Virus record (IMG/VR): IMGVR_UViG_3300004092_000012 | Span: 1 to 20,391 of that record | Length of the DNA stretch: 20,391 nucleotides | Source of the DNA: a virus | Direction: 5' to 3' (one strand) | Shown: in pieces, positions 7,771 through 14,173 of the stretch | Layout of the letters: each line of letters opens with the position of its first letter | Position numbering within the stretch: position 1 is the stretch's first letter | Translations under genes and position numbers: made by a program | The notes under the pieces: model-generated | Database searches by the model: none | What the model saw: the letters and a program-made list of their open reading frames with translations, nothing else | What the model was told of the DNA's origin: nothing

Positions 7771-8775
7771 TCAAATACTCACTTTTCGCGCATCTATTTC
7801 CGTTGTATAGCCTGTTTCGCGCCTCAGTTGATGCCGCGCCTGCTCAATCAGGTAGGTTCCGTCATTGACGCCAAACCCCGTGACTGCAACGGTATTGCCG
7901 GCCACCAGATAAGGTGATCCGCTACACGCGATCTGCATGGTCGCTTTCATCATATTGGCCGCGTGCAGCGCGCTCTGCGCCTTTAACTGAGCCTGCTGCC
8001 CGTTCTCGCACCGCATCACCCGCTTCGCGCTGTCACTGGTTGGAACCGCCGAAGCCGCGTTCGCGGTCTGTGTGATCAATTGTTTCGCTAGCGGCTGCTG
8101 ATAGGCGACCTGCGCCGCTGCATAAATCTGATGCGATCGGTCTTTGAAACCAAATCGCGCCACATCGCTCCGCCCGATTGTTGTTACTGGAGCCGAGGCT
8201 TCTAGCGCTTCACGGGCGTAGAATATCAGTTGCGAGCCCCTGATCGTGAAATCATAGTCGTGGTCGAGCGCCAGCCGCCGCAGGAATCCCAAGTCGGTCT
8301 CTTGCCTCTGCGTCACCCTCTGAAACGCCGGATTCAGCGCGCCAGCTTTACTCACCAAGCCTAGTGCGTATTTTTCCGCGATCGTGCCAGCGATTTCCGT
8401 GAGCGTCTGCCCTTCATAGCTGGCGCTGCTGATCGTGCGCATTGCCGGCGTGATATACGTGGCCAAGCACCTTATATGGAAAACGTCCGGCGGCCCGCTC
8501 AATGCTAATTCGTCCACTTGAAAGCTTCCGCACGGCAACAGTGCTTCGCCGCGATAACCAATTTCGAGGTTGACGACATCGCCTTCCTTCGGATACCAGG
8601 GTCCTTGCCACCTCTTGTTGCCATCCTCTAGTGTGATTTCTAGATCACCCGACGCGGCGCCCAGCTTATCCGCATACACGATAGCCAGCACCATGGCCGA
8701 GATATCCGAGCTGATGTCCACTGATTGGTAACTAAGCACCCATCCTGGCGACCGCACTGAATAGACTGCATCCAT
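7771..8775 (-). CDS. D: Baseplate hub protein D (P2 gpD-like), 334 aa
   Basis: This is the P2 gpD / late-control D family, the hub that carries the V spike and is related to T4 gp27 and VgrG. Visible features: an N-terminal beta domain (LEITLEDGNKRWQGPWYPKE, GDVVNLEIGYRG at about residues 65-76), the RTISSASYEGQTLTEIAGTI region, and the conserved motif RQETDLGFLRRLALDHDY at about residues 157-174. A C-terminal domain ends with GTYLIEQARHQLRRETGYTT, typical of the family. The start ATG at 8775 has GAGGA close upstream; 57 bp separate it from X. Length is normal. Confidence 0.92.
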   Translation of the reverse strand: MDAVYSVRSPGWVLSYQSVDISSDISAMVLAIVYADKLGAASGDLEITLEDGNKRWQGPWYPKEGDVVNLEIGYRGEALLPCGSFQVDELALSGPPDVFHIRCLATYITPAMRTISSASYEGQTLTEIAGTIAEKYALGLVSKAGALNPAFQRVTQRQETDLGFLRRLALDHDYDFTIRGSQLIFYAREALEASAPVTTIGRSDVARFGFKDRSHQIYAAAQVAYQQPLAKQLITQTANAASAVPTSDSAKRVMRCENGQQAQLKAQSALHAANMMKATMQIACSGSPYLVAGNTVAVTGFGVNDGTYLIEQARHQLRRETGYTTEIDARKVSI

Positions 8776-8832
8776 TTCCTCTTTTCCTTCGCCGGGCCTG
8801 TATCGCCTCGATAGTGCCTGCGCTGAGCACCG

Positions 8833-9057
8833 CTACCCGCGGCTCCACGGCGGCAGATCCGCGGATAGCGCCTGCTGCACCAGCAGAATTGGAATGGCTA
8901 TCTTCAGGCCCGCCTCGAACACGGGTTCGATCGGGATCAGTGGATTAGCCATAATGATCGGAGAATACAGCGTCGCATCGCCGTAGTATTGCCACGCTAA
9001 CAGGTCCCAGCGTTCGCCAGTTGCGGTCAGGTGCACGATGAACTGTGAGTTGGCCAT
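8833..9057 (-). CDS. X: Tail protein X (P2 gpX-like, LysM-like), 74 aa
   Basis: This is the P2 X family, a small LysM-like tail protein of the tail tip. Visible family residues are GERWDLLAWQYYGDATLYSPIIMANP (W, D, YYGD, IMANP), then IPIEPVFEAGLKIAIP, the usual 'G..L.IP' ending. I place the start at ATG 9057 (MANSQF), 13 nt after the preceding stop. An in-frame start at 9090 would overlap the previous gene and add residues the family lacks. AAGGG lies about 11 nt upstream. The C-terminal extension after IPILL is short. Confidence 0.9.
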   Translation of the reverse strand: MANSQFIVHLTATGERWDLLAWQYYGDATLYSPIIMANPLIPIEPVFEAGLKIAIPILLVQQALSADLPPWSRG

Positions 9058-9070
9058 TGCTTGCCGGCCC

Positions 9071-9289
9071 TTAAGCCTGCGTCCTGACAATGGCGCCGGC
9101 CGGAACGTCGTCCGGATTTCCAGCGGCGGAAGCCGTGCGAGTCAATACGTTATCGGCGAGAATCGGCGAGACTCCTGGGGCACCGGTCAGTGTGGCGATG
9201 TAATTGCCGGCCGCGCCAGAAAACTCCGCCACGCCTGACGCGCCCGAGTAAGTGACTTGGCCGCCCGCCTCACCGCCTGGAGCGGGCAC
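9071..9289 (-). CDS. Hypothetical small protein between U and X (72 aa)
   Basis: GTG start at 9289, 5 nt after the U stop; the frame ends 13 nt before the X start. The protein is Gly/Ala-rich (MPAPGGEAGGQVTYSGASG, later GNYIATLTGAPG), with no membrane helix and no recognised domain. No clear Shine-Dalgarno is visible, so translation may be coupled to U. Its exact fit in the gap makes it likely to be real. U and X are often close neighbours in related tail clusters, so this would be an accessory baseplate-region gene. Function unknown. Confidence 0.5.
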   Translation of the reverse strand: MPAPGGEAGGQVTYSGASGVAEFSGAAGNYIATLTGAPGVSPILADNVLTRTASAAGNPDDVPAGAIVRTQA

Positions 9290-9294
9290 AACAG

Positions 9295-9717
9295 CTATAG
9301 GTGCGAATGCGGCTGCGCCGGCGCTGAGGCATCAACTTCCGCGTCCAGAGCCCACTCCTTCAGTTCCACCATTACCGTCATAGCAAACATGTCGCCTTCA
9401 GCACTCATTTGCGTCGATGTCACCCGGAGCGCAACCATCACAAAGTACCCTTCATGATCCCCGTTGCCGAACACCAGCGGCCGCGCGCTATGGTCGCGGC
9501 CCGCAGCCAGTAACTGGGCAAGCTGCCCGGCCGGGTTTGTGAATGACGCGTGGAACCTCAGCTCAAGCTCGATCGTTCGCAGATTCTCCGATAGCCATTG
9601 TAGTCGCGGGCGCGCCTCGGCCACTTCTTGCTCTGCATAAGTCCAGCGGTAGACTGATTCGTATGACAGGGGCGAACTCAGTAATTCGAACGTGATCTCG
9701 CCTAAGGTTCCGAACAT
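9295..9717 (-). CDS. U: Tail protein U (P2 gpU-like), 140 aa
   Basis: This is the P2 U family of small tail completion/assembly proteins. Conserved features: the N-terminal FGTLGEITFELLSSP, the YRWTYAEQEV segment, GQLAQLLAAG at about residues 63-72, the FGNGDHEGYFVM motif at about residues 82-93, and the closing MTVMVELKEWA. The last 14 residues are a short Ala/Ser/Pro/His tail. The start ATG at 9717 has AGGA 8 nt upstream. It follows the tape-measure-position gene, as U does in P2 relatives. Confidence 0.92.
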   Translation of the reverse strand: MFGTLGEITFELLSSPLSYESVYRWTYAEQEVAEARPRLQWLSENLRTIELELRFHASFTNPAGQLAQLLAAGRDHSARPLVFGNGDHEGYFVMVALRVTSTQMSAEGDMFAMTVMVELKEWALDAEVDASAPAQPHSHL

Positions 9718-9770
9718 GCGGTTTCCTTTCCATTCTCTCGCCGCTCAACCCGAGCGTCGCTTTTTGCCCT

Positions 9771-10904
9771 TCAGAATTCGATGCGCCGTTGTTTTGCGGC
9801 TTCCTGATCAATCACGCGCATTAAGTCATAGCTGTGCCGCCTGAGAGCCTCGATAATATTGACTTTGTCCTGCTGATCGAGGATCAGGCTGCCGCCTTTT
9901 AGTACGACAGTGGGGCTGAACTGTATGACAACTGGCCGAGCCATCTTCCGTTCACGGCGTGTGGAATCGTGAACGGCTCGCCGCGCGAAGGATGCCGGCC
10001 GCTCGCCGCTATCGGCGTAATCGCTCTTTCCACTAAGCCCCAGCTTTGCCGGCCCCGCAAAGGAACCGATCTCCTCCTTGGCTCCGTTCCCTGGTGAGCT
10101 ATGATAGTTCCGCGCCCTGACGGCAGTTCCGCCGCGCTGGTGCAGCCGCGGCGAAGAGCCGATCCCCTCGGCGTCCATCCCTCTGCGGACAACGTCGAAA
10201 ACGATTGCTTTGCCCAACAGGCCGCGTCCGGCCGTCAAAACTCGAACTAAGCGGCCCCTGCCCTGCCGGCCAGCTAATGCCGCTGCCGCATTTACATCCG
10301 GTAACATTCTACTTCCTAGTCGAACACTTCGCCGGCCGTACGCCGCCGCCGTGGAATGTCTCCTGTTCTCGCTCAGTTTACCGGCCTGCCGATTCGCAGT
10401 TCCCATCAAAGCCTTGGACATCCGCTGGCGCGGCCAGCGCCGGGCGGCCTCTGAAGGGTCTTTTCGCGAACGGACACCTGGAACGGCTTTGCTGCTGCTT
10501 ATTGGACTGCCGTCAGCAATTGGATGAGTCCCATGTGAATCCCGCCTCCGTATCGCTTCCGCCTCTCGGCTGGCTCTCTGCTTAATTGCCTGCAGCCACC
10601 CCGCCGAGGTCGTCCGGAACGCTTCCCCATCCGCCTTTCCATGCGGGCCGGCACTTTCAGCCAGGAGCTTCGGCCAACTCACAGGCTTCGCCGGCCCCTT
10701 AACTGGCCATCTTGCCCGGGCCGCCCCGATACTATGTCGAAATGAACTTTCAGGCTTGGTGGCTCGAAGAACCATCGCGAAATGCGCAAGGCTCGCTTTC
10801 ATGGGCGGATTCATTCGTGAAAGTGATCGCGGCACTAGCGGCTTTAACCGCTGGGAATATCTCCTGCCTAGAGTCACGGCGCGGCGGAAATTACCACTCA
10901 ACAT
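9771..10904 (-). CDS. Short, arginine-rich protein in the tape-measure position (377 aa)
   Basis: The gene lies where the tape measure belongs, between the chaperone/RRM genes and U. The last 57 residues (RPVVIQFSPTVVLKGG, then VNIIEALRRHSYDLMRVIDQ, ending AAKQRRIEF) match the usual C-terminus of Mu/P2-type tape measures: a beta strand with NPT- or SPT-like residues, a helix and a basic end. Residues about 204-245 (AAAALAGRQGRGRLVRVLTA, LLGKAIVFDVVRR) recall the membrane/hub-proximal region. Residues 1-200 are very basic, proline-containing and not coiled-coil-like, which is odd for a tape measure. Tape measures commonly exceed 600 residues, so this is much reduced or partly degenerate. The start ATG at 10904 is 22 nt after the RRM stop with GGGGAG about 12 nt upstream. 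Confidence 0.62.
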   Translation of the reverse strand: MLSGNFRRAVTLGRRYSQRLKPLVPRSLSRMNPPMKASLAHFAMVLRATKPESSFRHSIGAARARWPVKGPAKPVSWPKLLAESAGPHGKADGEAFRTTSAGWLQAIKQRASREAEAIRRRDSHGTHPIADGSPISSSKAVPGVRSRKDPSEAARRWPRQRMSKALMGTANRQAGKLSENRRHSTAAAYGRRSVRLGSRMLPDVNAAAALAGRQGRGRLVRVLTAGRGLLGKAIVFDVVRRGMDAEGIGSSPRLHQRGGTAVRARNYHSSPGNGAKEEIGSFAGPAKLGLSGKSDYADSGERPASFARRAVHDSTRRERKMARPVVIQFSPTVVLKGGSLILDQQDKVNIIEALRRHSYDLMRVIDQEAAKQRRIEF

Positions 10905-10926
10905 GGTTGGTTAAGCTCCCCGCCGT

Positions 10927-11199
10927 TTAACGAACCGGGCGTTCTAGTTCGCGAGGCTTGGCCAGCGCTACCCTCAAGACACGCCCCATCACTTCGGCCC
11001 CGTCCAATTCTCCGATCGCGATCTCCGCGTCCTCTGCCGTCATCATGTCCACGAACGCAAAGCCGCGCGATAGCCCTGTCCAGCGGTCCTTCATGAGTTC
11101 AACCCCTTCGACCCCGGCGACTCGTGCGAACACCTCTCGCAGCGATTCATCGTTTAGCTCGAAGTTCAGGTTGCCTGCGTACAATCGCCTGTTACTCAT
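10927..11199 (-). CDS. RRM-domain RNA-binding protein (90 aa)
   Basis: This is a single RNA-recognition motif. RNP2 is RLYAGNLNF (residues 4-13 of this start), with the aromatic Y and GNL retained. RNP1 is RGFAFVDM (about residues 45-52), with both aromatic RNA-stacking positions (F-A-F) intact. The beta-alpha-beta-beta-alpha-beta order is visible: SLREVFARVAG helix 1, EDAEIAIGELDG helix 2, VMGRVLRVALAK strand 4. A short basic tail follows (RELERPVR). Such one-domain RRM proteins occur in bacteria as RNA-binding or cold-responsive factors; I know of no usual place for one in a phage tail operon. I chose ATG 11199 (MSNRRLY); a TTG at 11208 is an in-frame alternative. AAGG lies just upstream of the ATG. 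The gene is about 45 nt downstream of the frameshift-encoded chaperone and 22 nt upstream of the tape-measure-position gene. Confidence 0.88.
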   Translation of the reverse strand: MSNRRLYAGNLNFELNDESLREVFARVAGVEGVELMKDRWTGLSRGFAFVDMMTAEDAEIAIGELDGAEVMGRVLRVALAKPRELERPVR

Positions 11200-11244
11200 T
11201 ACCTTCAACTTTCCCTTGGACGATCCGTAAGTCCGCGTCTATGG

Positions 11245-11678
11245 CTATTCCCCGCTATCGCTGAAGTAGGCGTTCACCTCATTCAGCCAGAATCTCACTT
11301 CGCCGATTTCCATGGCCGCGATTTCCGCGTAGGCGAATCCGGTCTGGATCAGGGCCAGGAAATTAGTCCCCGGGGCAGCCGCGCCCGCCGCGCGCCCAGC
11401 TTCCCGGCCACCTAAAAATTTGCGCTGTCGTCTACCCCTCCGGCGACCTCCGCCTCCAGGCAAAGAACGTCTGCCAGATCCATAGCCAGTACGTCCTCAT
11501 ATACGATTGCTTTGCCATCGACTTCCGCCAATTCGGCTATCAGCGCAAACGTGATCGCCGTCGGCTCGGGATTGTGGCCGGCCACCCGATGCGCACGCAT
11601 CAGGTCGCGTCCGAAACCTTTTCGCACTACTGCCGGCCGGCCGGAAGGGAGCCTGATTTCCCGCGATGAATCGTCCAC
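11245..11678 (-). CDS. Tail assembly chaperone, -1 frameshift fusion product (about 144 aa)
   Basis: A -1 slip at the heptamer A AAT TTT (11421-11415) joins the first chaperone frame (88 codons from 11678) to a second frame reading LGGREAGR and ending at 11245, giving 88 + 56 residues. The second part has the P2 E'-like signature GFAYAEIAAMEIGEVRFWLN: an aromatic, A.(I/L)AAM, then a Trp-containing helix. Long and short chaperone products in a fixed ratio are typical of tailed phages (lambda G/GT, P2 E/E+E'), where they chaperone the tape measure during tube assembly. The downstream frame has no credible independent start with a ribosome binding site, which supports the fusion. The frame offset, heptamer position and residue count were checked by hand. 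Confidence 0.85.
11412..11678 (-). CDS. Tail assembly chaperone, short unshifted product (88 aa)
   Basis: GTG start at 11678 with GGAG about 10 nt upstream. The product begins with a beta strand and basic stretch (REIRLPSGRPAVVRKGFGRD), has AHRVAGHNPEPTAITFALIA at about residues 29-48, and ends ...DDSANF with TAG. Content and position downstream of the tube protein fit the P2 gpE / Mu gp41-type chaperone. The DLADVLCLEAEV segment matches the 'd..ll...' helix of such proteins. It is the normal termination product of the frameshift gene. Confidence 0.85.
   Translation of the reverse strand: MDDSSREIRLPSGRPAVVRKGFGRDLMRAHRVAGHNPEPTAITFALIAELAEVDGKAIVYEDVLAMDLADVLCLEAEVAGGVDDSANF
11415..11421 (-). 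promoter_or_regulatory. -1 programmed frameshift slippery heptamer A AAT TTT
   Basis: On the minus strand the 0-frame reads GCA AAT TTT TAG. The heptamer AAATTTT fits X XXY YYZ, so both P- and A-site tRNAs can re-pair one base back (AAT to AAA, TTT to TTT), and the 0-frame stop follows immediately. The GC-rich downstream sequence contains CCGGG and, further on, CCCCGG, which could pair as a stimulatory stem. Confidence 0.82.
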
Positions 11679-11732
11679 TATAGTTCTTCTCCAGGAATGA
11701 TGCTTTGAAAATCACCGGTGCCGGGAAGATTT

Positions 11733-12251
11733 TCAGCCGCCCAGGTTTGATCGCAGGATCGCGAGCTGATCGGTTCCATTCACGACATAGATGTTCGCGA
11801 TAACATCATAGAGATGTATCTGCGCGCCGGCCACGTATAGTTCGGAATGATAAACGGTGATAATCGACGTGCTGTCGGCGTTTTCGTGCTGGCGAAACGT
11901 AAAATTCCCCGCTTCCTTGAAAACGCCGGTCATTAGATACACTAGGGGCAGTTCCGCAATTCGGCCTTGGCTAGTGTACTGCTCGATGCTCCCGCGCACT
12001 TGAAATGAATGAGACACGAACGGATTAGCGGCTGCCGCAAGCGCCTCCGGATAAAGTGACGCCCACTTGATTTTCGCTTCCAGTTTGTCGACCCCGGCCC
12101 AGAACTCAGCGGTGCCCGCCATGCCAAGCGCTTTGTGATCGGCCATCTTTTGCTTCGGTTGAGCGACTTCGATCTCCTCAGCGCGGCCGAGCAATCCGAC
12201 TCCGTCCATGTAGATATTCGCGTTGGTAATTCGGTTAATTGAAATATTCAT
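11733..12251 (-). CDS. Tail tube protein, P2 FII-like (172 aa)
   Basis: This is the major tail tube protein family (P2 FII, Mu M). Visible: the N-terminal ITNANIYMDGVGLLGRAEEI (compare the 'N.F.DG....G..eei' of FII), LEAKIKWASLYPE at about residues 57-69, the SHSFQVRGSIEQY strand, and LPLVYLMTGVFKEAGNFTFR. The C-terminal part (LYVAGAQIHLYDVIANIYVV) ends with IL, as in family members. Length is normal. The start ATG at 12251 has GGGAGG about 13 nt upstream, unusually far. It is separated from the sheath stop by 66 nt; the order sheath, tube, chaperone, tape measure is the usual one. Confidence 0.92.
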   Translation of the reverse strand: MNISINRITNANIYMDGVGLLGRAEEIEVAQPKQKMADHKALGMAGTAEFWAGVDKLEAKIKWASLYPEALAAAANPFVSHSFQVRGSIEQYTSQGRIAELPLVYLMTGVFKEAGNFTFRQHENADSTSIITVYHSELYVAGAQIHLYDVIANIYVVNGTDQLAILRSNLGG

Positions 12252-12317
12252 ATATCACTTATTGCCTCCCCGTGGTGATCGCCTTGTTAACGCTGCACTT
12301 CAGCGCCGGGCCTTCCC

Positions 12318-14072
12318 TCACGCGTTGGCCGGCGTTCCGGTTAGCGCACTGGTATTGCCCGGCTGGCTCAAAAGCGTCGAGTCGATATAGACGTTGAATG
12401 TAAGTCGTTCGGCCGGCGGTGGCGGCATAACGTCAATGTCAAACACTAGTTGGCCGGCCGCGATCTGATTTGTCGGATTCTCCGCCGGATTGAATGACGC
12501 CGAGCCCGCCACCAATGCTCCCCGCTGAATTAGGCTGCGGATGAAAGCATTGACGCTCGCCAAAATAGCGGTGATAAGGGCATTGCTTATCGGCTGATCC
12601 ATGAACTGGAGCATCGAAAGTTCTACCGATTCTTCGATTACATCCATCGTTCGCCTGATATTAATAAAATTGTCCGGCGTCGTAATTGTGGGATAGCCAG
12701 CCGTGCGATTACCCCACACTCGAAGCCCGGTCCCAAAGGCGTTGAAGACCGTCACGATCCCGCTGGAATTAAGATTATTCACGTCAGAGGCCGCGTCGAG
12801 GAGCGACGCATACAGGGTGACATCGGGCCCAAGGATTCCGGTGACACTGGTGTTCGAGGGCGACCACCAATAGCCATTTCGCAGATCCTGATAAGCCATC
12901 GCGCCTGCGACCCATTGGGAGTACGGGCCGACCGCGGTCTGGTTGGCCGCGAGGGTTATCGGAACGGTACCATTTAAGGTTACCCCGGTTGGCACGAGCC
13001 CGGTGTCATAGAAGGATTCCTGTGGATAGCATAAGATCGCGCGCGTGGAGCTTGTGTCGAAAGCATTACCGGCCGCGCCGCGATTCGCGATTGCCGTTGC
13101 GGGAGGGGTGCTGGGCGGCGAATCAATCAGTGCCATCGCCCTTATCTTGATCGCAAGCGCCAACATCGCGCTAGCAACACCGCTATCTTGCGAATAGCCT
13201 GGGGCTATCAGCAGCTTGGGAAAAAAGCCCATCGTCCCGAACGTCGTTGTCAGTGCCTGCAGGCCCGAATAATTGGCGTTCGTAACAGCTCCAATTATGT
13301 CGCTGTCCTGGACTTTGCTGGGATCCGCGTAACTGAATGAGGCGGCCACGGTCGCGCCGGCGGCGATCGCGCTTCCCGTTCGCAATGCGATCACGCCGTT
13401 GATAAGGTCGGCGTTATAGTCCTGCCCGCTGATATAGGGCGATCCGGAATAGTAACTATAGCTCACCAGTACTTCTTGCGTCGTCCCGATAGCGCCCGTC
13501 CCCAGCCGGCTAATCAGGCCCGAACGCGCGTCAACCGCATAGTCAGTGCCCTGCACAAACGTCGTCCCGGCCGGATCGCTCGTCACCACTAGTGTCGGCG
13601 CCTCCGCGTTACCGTGGTTGAGCTGTACCGTTGCCGGACTGCCCCCAAACGTATGAACTTCCCCGCTCACGGCCGTTGTTACGGGCGGCATGATGGACAG
13701 GCCGGCTATTCCCATGTGGCCCAGATTGATTGCGCCAGCCGGACTGAACGTTCCCGTCAATACCAGGTCTGTGATGTGCCTTGCCGGATCGAAGACGTTG
13801 ACGACAATGACCTGTCCCGCTCCTTGTTGCAGAATCGCGTTCAGCGCGTAGGGAATCGTGTAACCCTGGACCATACCGCCGAAATTGGCGGCATCTAGTA
13901 TCGAATTGACTAGCGTCGGAGCGTTTACGCCGGGAGCCGCCGCTGGTGCCTGGACATTCCACACCGGCGCGGTGCCCACCAGGCCAATCACGGAAGACTT
14001 GACCACTGAGATTGGAGCGGGACCGGTGGTCGTTTCGATTACTTCGACGCCGTGTAGAAATGACGCGGGCAT
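12318..14072 (-). CDS. Tail sheath protein, Mu L-like, with inserted beta modules (584 aa)
   Basis: The contractile tail sheath. The N-terminus (SFLHGVEVIETTTGPAPISV) is the usual 'GV...E...G..pi..v..s.vg.vGtap' pattern. Residues 269-330 (SGLQALTTTFGTMGFFPKLL, then AIKIRAMALIDSPP) and 410-440 (QWVAGAMAY near WWSPSN) are sheath core motifs. The C-terminal region has NFINIRRTMDVIEESVELSM and ends with a strand (ERLTFNVYIDSTLL). Residues about 110-250 are extra and include two copies of a beta module with VQGTDYAVDARSGLISR and ISGQDYNADLINGVIAL cores. I use ATG 14072, with GAGG 8 nt upstream; it shares its A with the stop of the microORF before it (TAATG). A TTG at 14108 is a poorer in-frame alternative lying inside the hairpin. 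Confidence 0.92.
   Translation of the reverse strand: MPASFLHGVEVIETTTGPAPISVVKSSVIGLVGTAPVWNVQAPAAAPGVNAPTLVNSILDAANFGGMVQGYTIPYALNAILQQGAGQVIVVNVFDPARHITDLVLTGTFSPAGAINLGHMGIAGLSIMPPVTTAVSGEVHTFGGSPATVQLNHGNAEAPTLVVTSDPAGTTFVQGTDYAVDARSGLISRLGTGAIGTTQEVLVSYSYYSGSPYISGQDYNADLINGVIALRTGSAIAAGATVAASFSYADPSKVQDSDIIGAVTNANYSGLQALTTTFGTMGFFPKLLIAPGYSQDSGVASAMLALAIKIRAMALIDSPPSTPPATAIANRGAAGNAFDTSSTRAILCYPQESFYDTGLVPTGVTLNGTVPITLAANQTAVGPYSQWVAGAMAYQDLRNGYWWSPSNTSVTGILGPDVTLYASLLDAASDVNNLNSSGIVTVFNAFGTGLRVWGNRTAGYPTITTPDNFINIRRTMDVIEESVELSMLQFMDQPISNALITAILASVNAFIRSLIQRGALVAGSASFNPAENPTNQIAAGQLVFDIDVMPPPPAERLTFNVYIDSTLLSQPGNTSALTGTPANA
13326..13634 (-). repeat. Shared beta module in tail sheath (one full and one partial copy, in tandem)
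   Basis: Residues about 147-249 of the sheath contain a full copy (ATVQLNHGNAEAP..., TTFVQGTDYAVDARSGLISR, GAIGTTQEVLVSYSY) followed by a partial copy (SPYISGQDYNADLINGVIAL, SAIAAGATVAASFSY). The shared pattern is 'f..G.DY..D...G.i......I.....v...ysy'. The same pattern recurs in the gp37-like and decoration-like proteins. Confidence 0.75.
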
Positions 14073-14173
14073 TAAGTTGTCCTCTGTCGGATCAATGCGC
14101 CGGGCCAAATTGGCCCGGCGCCTGGCCCTTCTATGCGTTGAGGTTGGCGGGAACCATAAAGCGCTCTCATCAT
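14072..14173 (-). CDS. MicroORF between gp37-like gene and sheath (33 aa)
   Basis: ATG at 14173 overlaps the stop of the gp37-like gene (TGATG), and the frame ends in TAA sharing its last A with the ATG of the sheath (TAATG). GGAAG lies just upstream at a plausible spacing for the second ATG (14170). The peptide is basic (begins MMRALYGSRQPQRIEGPG, ends ALIRQRTT). Mu-like phages often have a small gene (gp38 type) here, but I see no sequence similarity to it. The frame contains a strong hairpin and the ribosome binding site of the sheath. It may be a real small protein or a coupling leader. Confidence 0.42.
   Translation of the reverse strand: MMRALYGSRQPQRIEGPGAGPIWPGALIRQRTT
14097..14121 (-). 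other. Strong GC-rich hairpin ahead of the sheath ribosome binding site
   Basis: A 10-bp perfect stem GCGCCGGGCC / GGCCCGGCGC with a 5-nt A/T loop (AAATT on the plus strand). No T-run follows on the minus strand, so it is not a classical intrinsic terminator. Its base is about 12 nt upstream of the GAGG of the sheath gene, so it could act as an RNA stability or processing element or as a translational control element. Confidence 0.7.

Noticed and set aside
9942-9944. ATG at 9944 as start of a separate 57-residue protein
   Set aside because: The upstream GGAAG is directly adjacent to the ATG, too close to work well, and the segment is better explained as the conserved C-terminus of the tape-measure-position protein.
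9899-10192. Minus-strand 97-residue frame inside the tape-measure-position gene
   Set aside because: I tested it as a frame-shifted remnant of a longer tape measure. It lacks helical or tape-measure-like sequence, and the main frame is open throughout with the expected C-terminus.
14097-14121. The strong hairpin as an intrinsic terminator
   Set aside because: No T-run follows the stem on the transcribed strand, and termination here would cut off the sheath and all tail genes. On the plus strand no gene ends here.
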